Assembly: GCA_905212345.1 (NCBI GenBank)
Contig: CAJMEC010000041.1
Span: forward strand, 1 to 15,842
DNA: 15,842 bases
Origin: an uncultured Sutterella sp.
Lineage (GTDB): Bacteria > Pseudomonadota > Gammaproteobacteria > Burkholderiales > Burkholderiaceae_F
Reading direction: 5' to 3'
Shown: piece by piece, positions 13,982-15,842 of the stretch
Layout of the letters: every line of letters starts with the position of its first letter
Numbering within the stretch: the stretch's first letter is position 1
The notes under the pieces: generated by a model
What the model was told of the DNA's origin: nothing
Database searches by the model: none
The model's input: only the letters and a program-made list of their open reading frames with translations
Translations under genes and position numbers: made by a program

Positions 13982-15214
13982 ATGCGTCGTGTAGTTGTAA
14001 CCGGGCTTGGCATGGTTTGTCCGATCGGCAATGATGTAAAGACAAGTTGGGAAAATGCTTTGGCGGGGAAAAACGGTATTGGTCCGATTACCCGTTTTGA
14101 TGCGAGCGGCATGGGCTGCCAAATCGCCGGTGAAGTCAAGGACTTCAATGTTGAAGAGTATTTGCCTGCTAAAGAAGCCCGTCGTTATGACCGCTATGTG
14201 CATTATGGCGTTGCCGCAGGCACGCAAGCTATTCGTGACGCAGGTCTTGATTTAGAAAAAGAAGATCTCACACGTATCGGCTGCTCTATTGGTTCCGGTA
14301 TCGGTGGTTTGGGCATGATTTGCGACAACTACCTTGCGCTTCATGAACGCGGTGCCCGTCGTGTTTCTCCCTTCATGATTCCCGGCACAATCATCAACAT
14401 GATTTCCGGTCAATTGTCGATCATGTTTGGCTTAAAAGGTCCGAATATCGCTCATGTGACGGCTTGCACAACCGGTCTTCACGGAATCGGTGAAGCCAGC
14501 TGGATCATTCGCCGCGGTGATGCCGATGTGATGGTGGCCGGTGGCGCTGATGCGAGCATCTGCCCGGTCGGCGTGGCTGGCTTTGACAATATGCACGCTT
14601 TGAGCCGCCGCAACGATGACCCGGCACACGCATCCCGTCCCTTTGATAAAGACCGTGATGGTTTCGTGATGGGTGAAGGCGCCGGTGTTGTGGTGATCGA
14701 AGAACTTGAACACGCCTTGGCTCGTGGCGCTCACATTTACGCTGAAATTGTGGGCTACGGTTTGACGAGTGATGCCGGTCACATTACGACGCCGAACACG
14801 GATGGTCCGAGACGCTGCATGGAAATGGCTCTGGCTCGAGCCGGCATCAAACCGGAAGACATTGATTACTTGAACGCTCACGGAACATCAACAAGCGTTG
14901 GTGATATCAATGAAACCAAGGCAATCAAAGAAGCTTTTGGTGAAGCCGCTAAGAAGCTTGTGGTGAACTCCACGAAGTCCATGACCGGTCACTTGTTGGG
15001 TGGTGCCGGCGGCATTGAATCCGTCTTCACAATCTTGGCTGTGAAGAATCAAGTCTCGCCCCCGACGATTAATATCGTTGAACAAGACCCGGAATGCGAT
15101 TTGGACTACTGCGCCAACGTTGCTCGTCCGATGAAGATTCGTTACGCTATGAAGAATTCCTTTGGTTTCGGCGGAACGAACGGTACGTTGATCTTCAAGC
15201 ATTGGGAAGAATAA
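13982..15214 (+). CDS. fabF: Beta-ketoacyl-ACP synthase II
   Basis: FabF condenses acyl-ACP with malonyl-ACP during elongation and in E. coli makes cis-vaccenate. The protein has 410 residues (E. coli 413). The Cys-His-His triad is C162 (VTACTTGLHG), H300 (LNAHGTSTS) and H337 (KSMTGHLLGGAGG). The N-terminus RRVVVTGLGMV and the C-terminal NSFGFGGTNGTL are family signatures. Two ATGs lie two codons apart (13976 and 13982). I chose 13982 because the AAGGGAG site ends at 13974, 7 bases from it, but is only one base from 13976. The acpP-fabF pair is conserved in proteobacteria. Confidence 0.97.
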   Translation: MRRVVVTGLGMVCPIGNDVKTSWENALAGKNGIGPITRFDASGMGCQIAGEVKDFNVEEYLPAKEARRYDRYVHYGVAAGTQAIRDAGLDLEKEDLTRIGCSIGSGIGGLGMICDNYLALHERGARRVSPFMIPGTIINMISGQLSIMFGLKGPNIAHVTACTTGLHGIGEASWIIRRGDADVMVAGGADASICPVGVAGFDNMHALSRRNDDPAHASRPFDKDRDGFVMGEGAGVVVIEELEHALARGAHIYAEIVGYGLTSDAGHITTPNTDGPRRCMEMALARAGIKPEDIDYLNAHGTSTSVGDINETKAIKEAFGEAAKKLVVNSTKSMTGHLLGGAGGIESVFTILAVKNQVSPPTINIVEQDPECDLDYCANVARPMKIRYAMKNSFGFGGTNGTLIFKHWEE

Positions 15215-15238
15215 TTTCTAGCTTGTGATTAATATATG

Positions 15239-15272
15239 GCCCGAAGAATCTGAATTAGGCTCTTCGGGCTTT
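15239..15272 (+). terminator. Rho-independent terminator after fabF
   Basis: GCCCGAAGA (15239-15247) and TCTTCGGGC (15261-15269) form a perfect 9-bp stem with a 13-base loop, followed by TTTG and a T-rich stretch. It ends just before the deaminase gene. Confidence 0.85.
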
Positions 15273-15295
15273 GTTCTTTCTGTTTAGGAGTAATG

Positions 15296-15712
15296 ATGGA
15301 TATCCAAAAAGACAATCAGATGTATATGCAGGTGGCTATGCTTGCTGCGAAAAGAAGCTATGCCAAGCGTCTTAAAGTCGGTTGTGTGATTGTGAAAAAC
15401 AATTCCATCATTTCAATCGGTTGGAACGGTATGCCGACAGGCTACGACAATTGCTGTGAGATGGAAGTAGACGGTAAGTTAGTCACGCGGCCCGAAGTGC
15501 AGCATGCGGAACTTAATGCCATCGCGAAGTTGGCTTATAACGGCTACTGCAGTAAAGATGCCGCGATTTTTATTACACACAGTCCCTGTATTCACTGTTC
15601 ACTGTTAATTCAGAAGTGCGGCATCTCTCATGTCTACTATCACGAGATGTATCGTGATGATGCCGGTATTAAATTTTTGAAGAGTGCGGGAATTGTCGTA
15701 GAACAGCTTTAG
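15296..15712 (+). CDS. Deoxycytidylate (dCMP) deaminase family protein
   Basis: dCMP deaminases are zinc enzymes that convert dCMP to dUMP, feeding thymidylate synthesis. The protein has 138 residues from ATG 15296. Zinc and catalytic motifs are HAE (His70, Glu72) and PCIHC (Cys98, Cys101). KVGCVIVKNNSIISIGWNGMP and the NCCE element (52-55) match dCMP deaminases rather than cytidine deaminases or TadA. The short length and style resemble phage (T4-like) and Gram-positive ComEB enzymes. I preferred ATG 15296 to 15293 because the TAGGAG site (15285-15290) is better spaced. It has no obvious functional link with the fab genes; the fabF terminator lies just upstream and another terminator follows. 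No promoter is obvious, so it may depend on readthrough. It may be acquired. The activity was not distinguished from a related nucleotide deaminase. Confidence 0.87.
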   Translation: MDIQKDNQMYMQVAMLAAKRSYAKRLKVGCVIVKNNSIISIGWNGMPTGYDNCCEMEVDGKLVTRPEVQHAELNAIAKLAYNGYCSKDAAIFITHSPCIHCSLLIQKCGISHVYYHEMYRDDAGIKFLKSAGIVVEQL

Positions 15713-15736
15713 TTGAAGATAATTGTTGTTGCACTG

Positions 15737-15760
15737 AGCCCACGTTTTGTGGGCTTTTTT
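15737..15760 (+). terminator. Rho-independent terminator after the deaminase
   Basis: AGCCCAC (15737-15743) and GTGGGCT (15749-15755) form a perfect 7-bp stem with a 5-base loop, ending in a run of six T. Confidence 0.92.
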
Positions 15761-15769
15761 ATTGCCTGT

Positions 15770-15842
15770 TGATATGTGTCAAGACGATTTTCTGGGGGGG
15801 GGCACATATAGCCCCTGTTGTCAAGTGATAAATGCGTAAACG
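15770..15842. other. Right edge: G-run and repeated TGTCAAG, possible end of an insertion element
   Basis: After the terminator comes non-coding sequence with nine consecutive G (15794-15802). The last four can pair with CCCC at 15812-15815. TGTCAAG occurs at 15777-15783 and again at 15819-15825, 42 bases apart, each followed by GAT a few bases later. Spaced internal repeats near a terminus are typical of IS21-family ends. No transposase is visible in the window, so this is only a suspicion. Confidence 0.25.

Noticed and set aside
14432..14881. Minus-strand open frame of 149 codons inside fabF
   Set aside because: Shadow caused by fabF codon bias.
1..15842. CRISPR arrays, tRNA or rRNA genes, toxin-antitoxin pairs or prophage modules
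   Set aside because: Looked for on both strands; no repeat-spacer pattern, cloverleaf or phage structural genes seen.

Overview
The window looks like chromosome from a Gram-negative betaproteobacterium of the order Burkholderiales, moderate in G+C, possibly a gut Sutterellaceae/Parasutterella type. This placement is inferred from gene order and protein style and was not tested by any search. Most of the window is a conserved core: RNA processing and modification, ribosomal protein L32, and the fatty-acid synthesis cluster. It contains no CRISPR array, tRNA, rRNA or complete insertion sequence that I can see.

Layout: (1) 1-2180, minus strand, most of rne (RNase E), running off the left edge. 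Its last ~100 bases look compositionally foreign. (2) 2181-2875, a 695-base divergent intergenic region with candidate rne leader structure. (3) 2876-4554, plus strand, rluC (23S rRNA pseudouridine synthase) and a HAD phosphatase. (4) 4610-6947, minus strand, a maf/yceF - tetrapyrrole-methylase-family methyltransferase - lipoprotein operon that converges on the HAD gene at a large inverted repeat. (5) 6978-7793, plus strand, yceD (DUF177) and rpmF (L32, too short for a naive ORF scan), followed by a structured untranslated region and a strong terminator. (6) 8160-10634, an accessory block: a Bcr/CflA-type drug-efflux gene broken by one in-frame amber codon, a haloacetate-dehalogenase-like hydrolase and a small secreted protein. 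(7) 10795-15214, plus strand, fabH-fabD-fabG-acpP-fabF. (8) 15296-15712, a phage-like dCMP deaminase, then a terminator and a right edge that may be the start of an insertion element.

The fab genes cover initiation (FabH), malonyl loading (FabD), the carrier (AcpP), condensation (FabF) and ketoreduction (FabG). Terminators after fabG and after acpP suggest acpP is transcribed as a separate, abundant unit. The usual yceD-rpmF-plsX-fabH order is broken: plsX is absent and the accessory block lies in its place.

I do not see a clear new multi-gene system. The observations most worth a second look are the missing plsX, the structured RNA after rpmF, the dehalogenase-like enzyme with a changed halide-pocket residue and its own promoter flanked by direct repeats, the amber-interrupted transporter, and the odd composition at both window edges.
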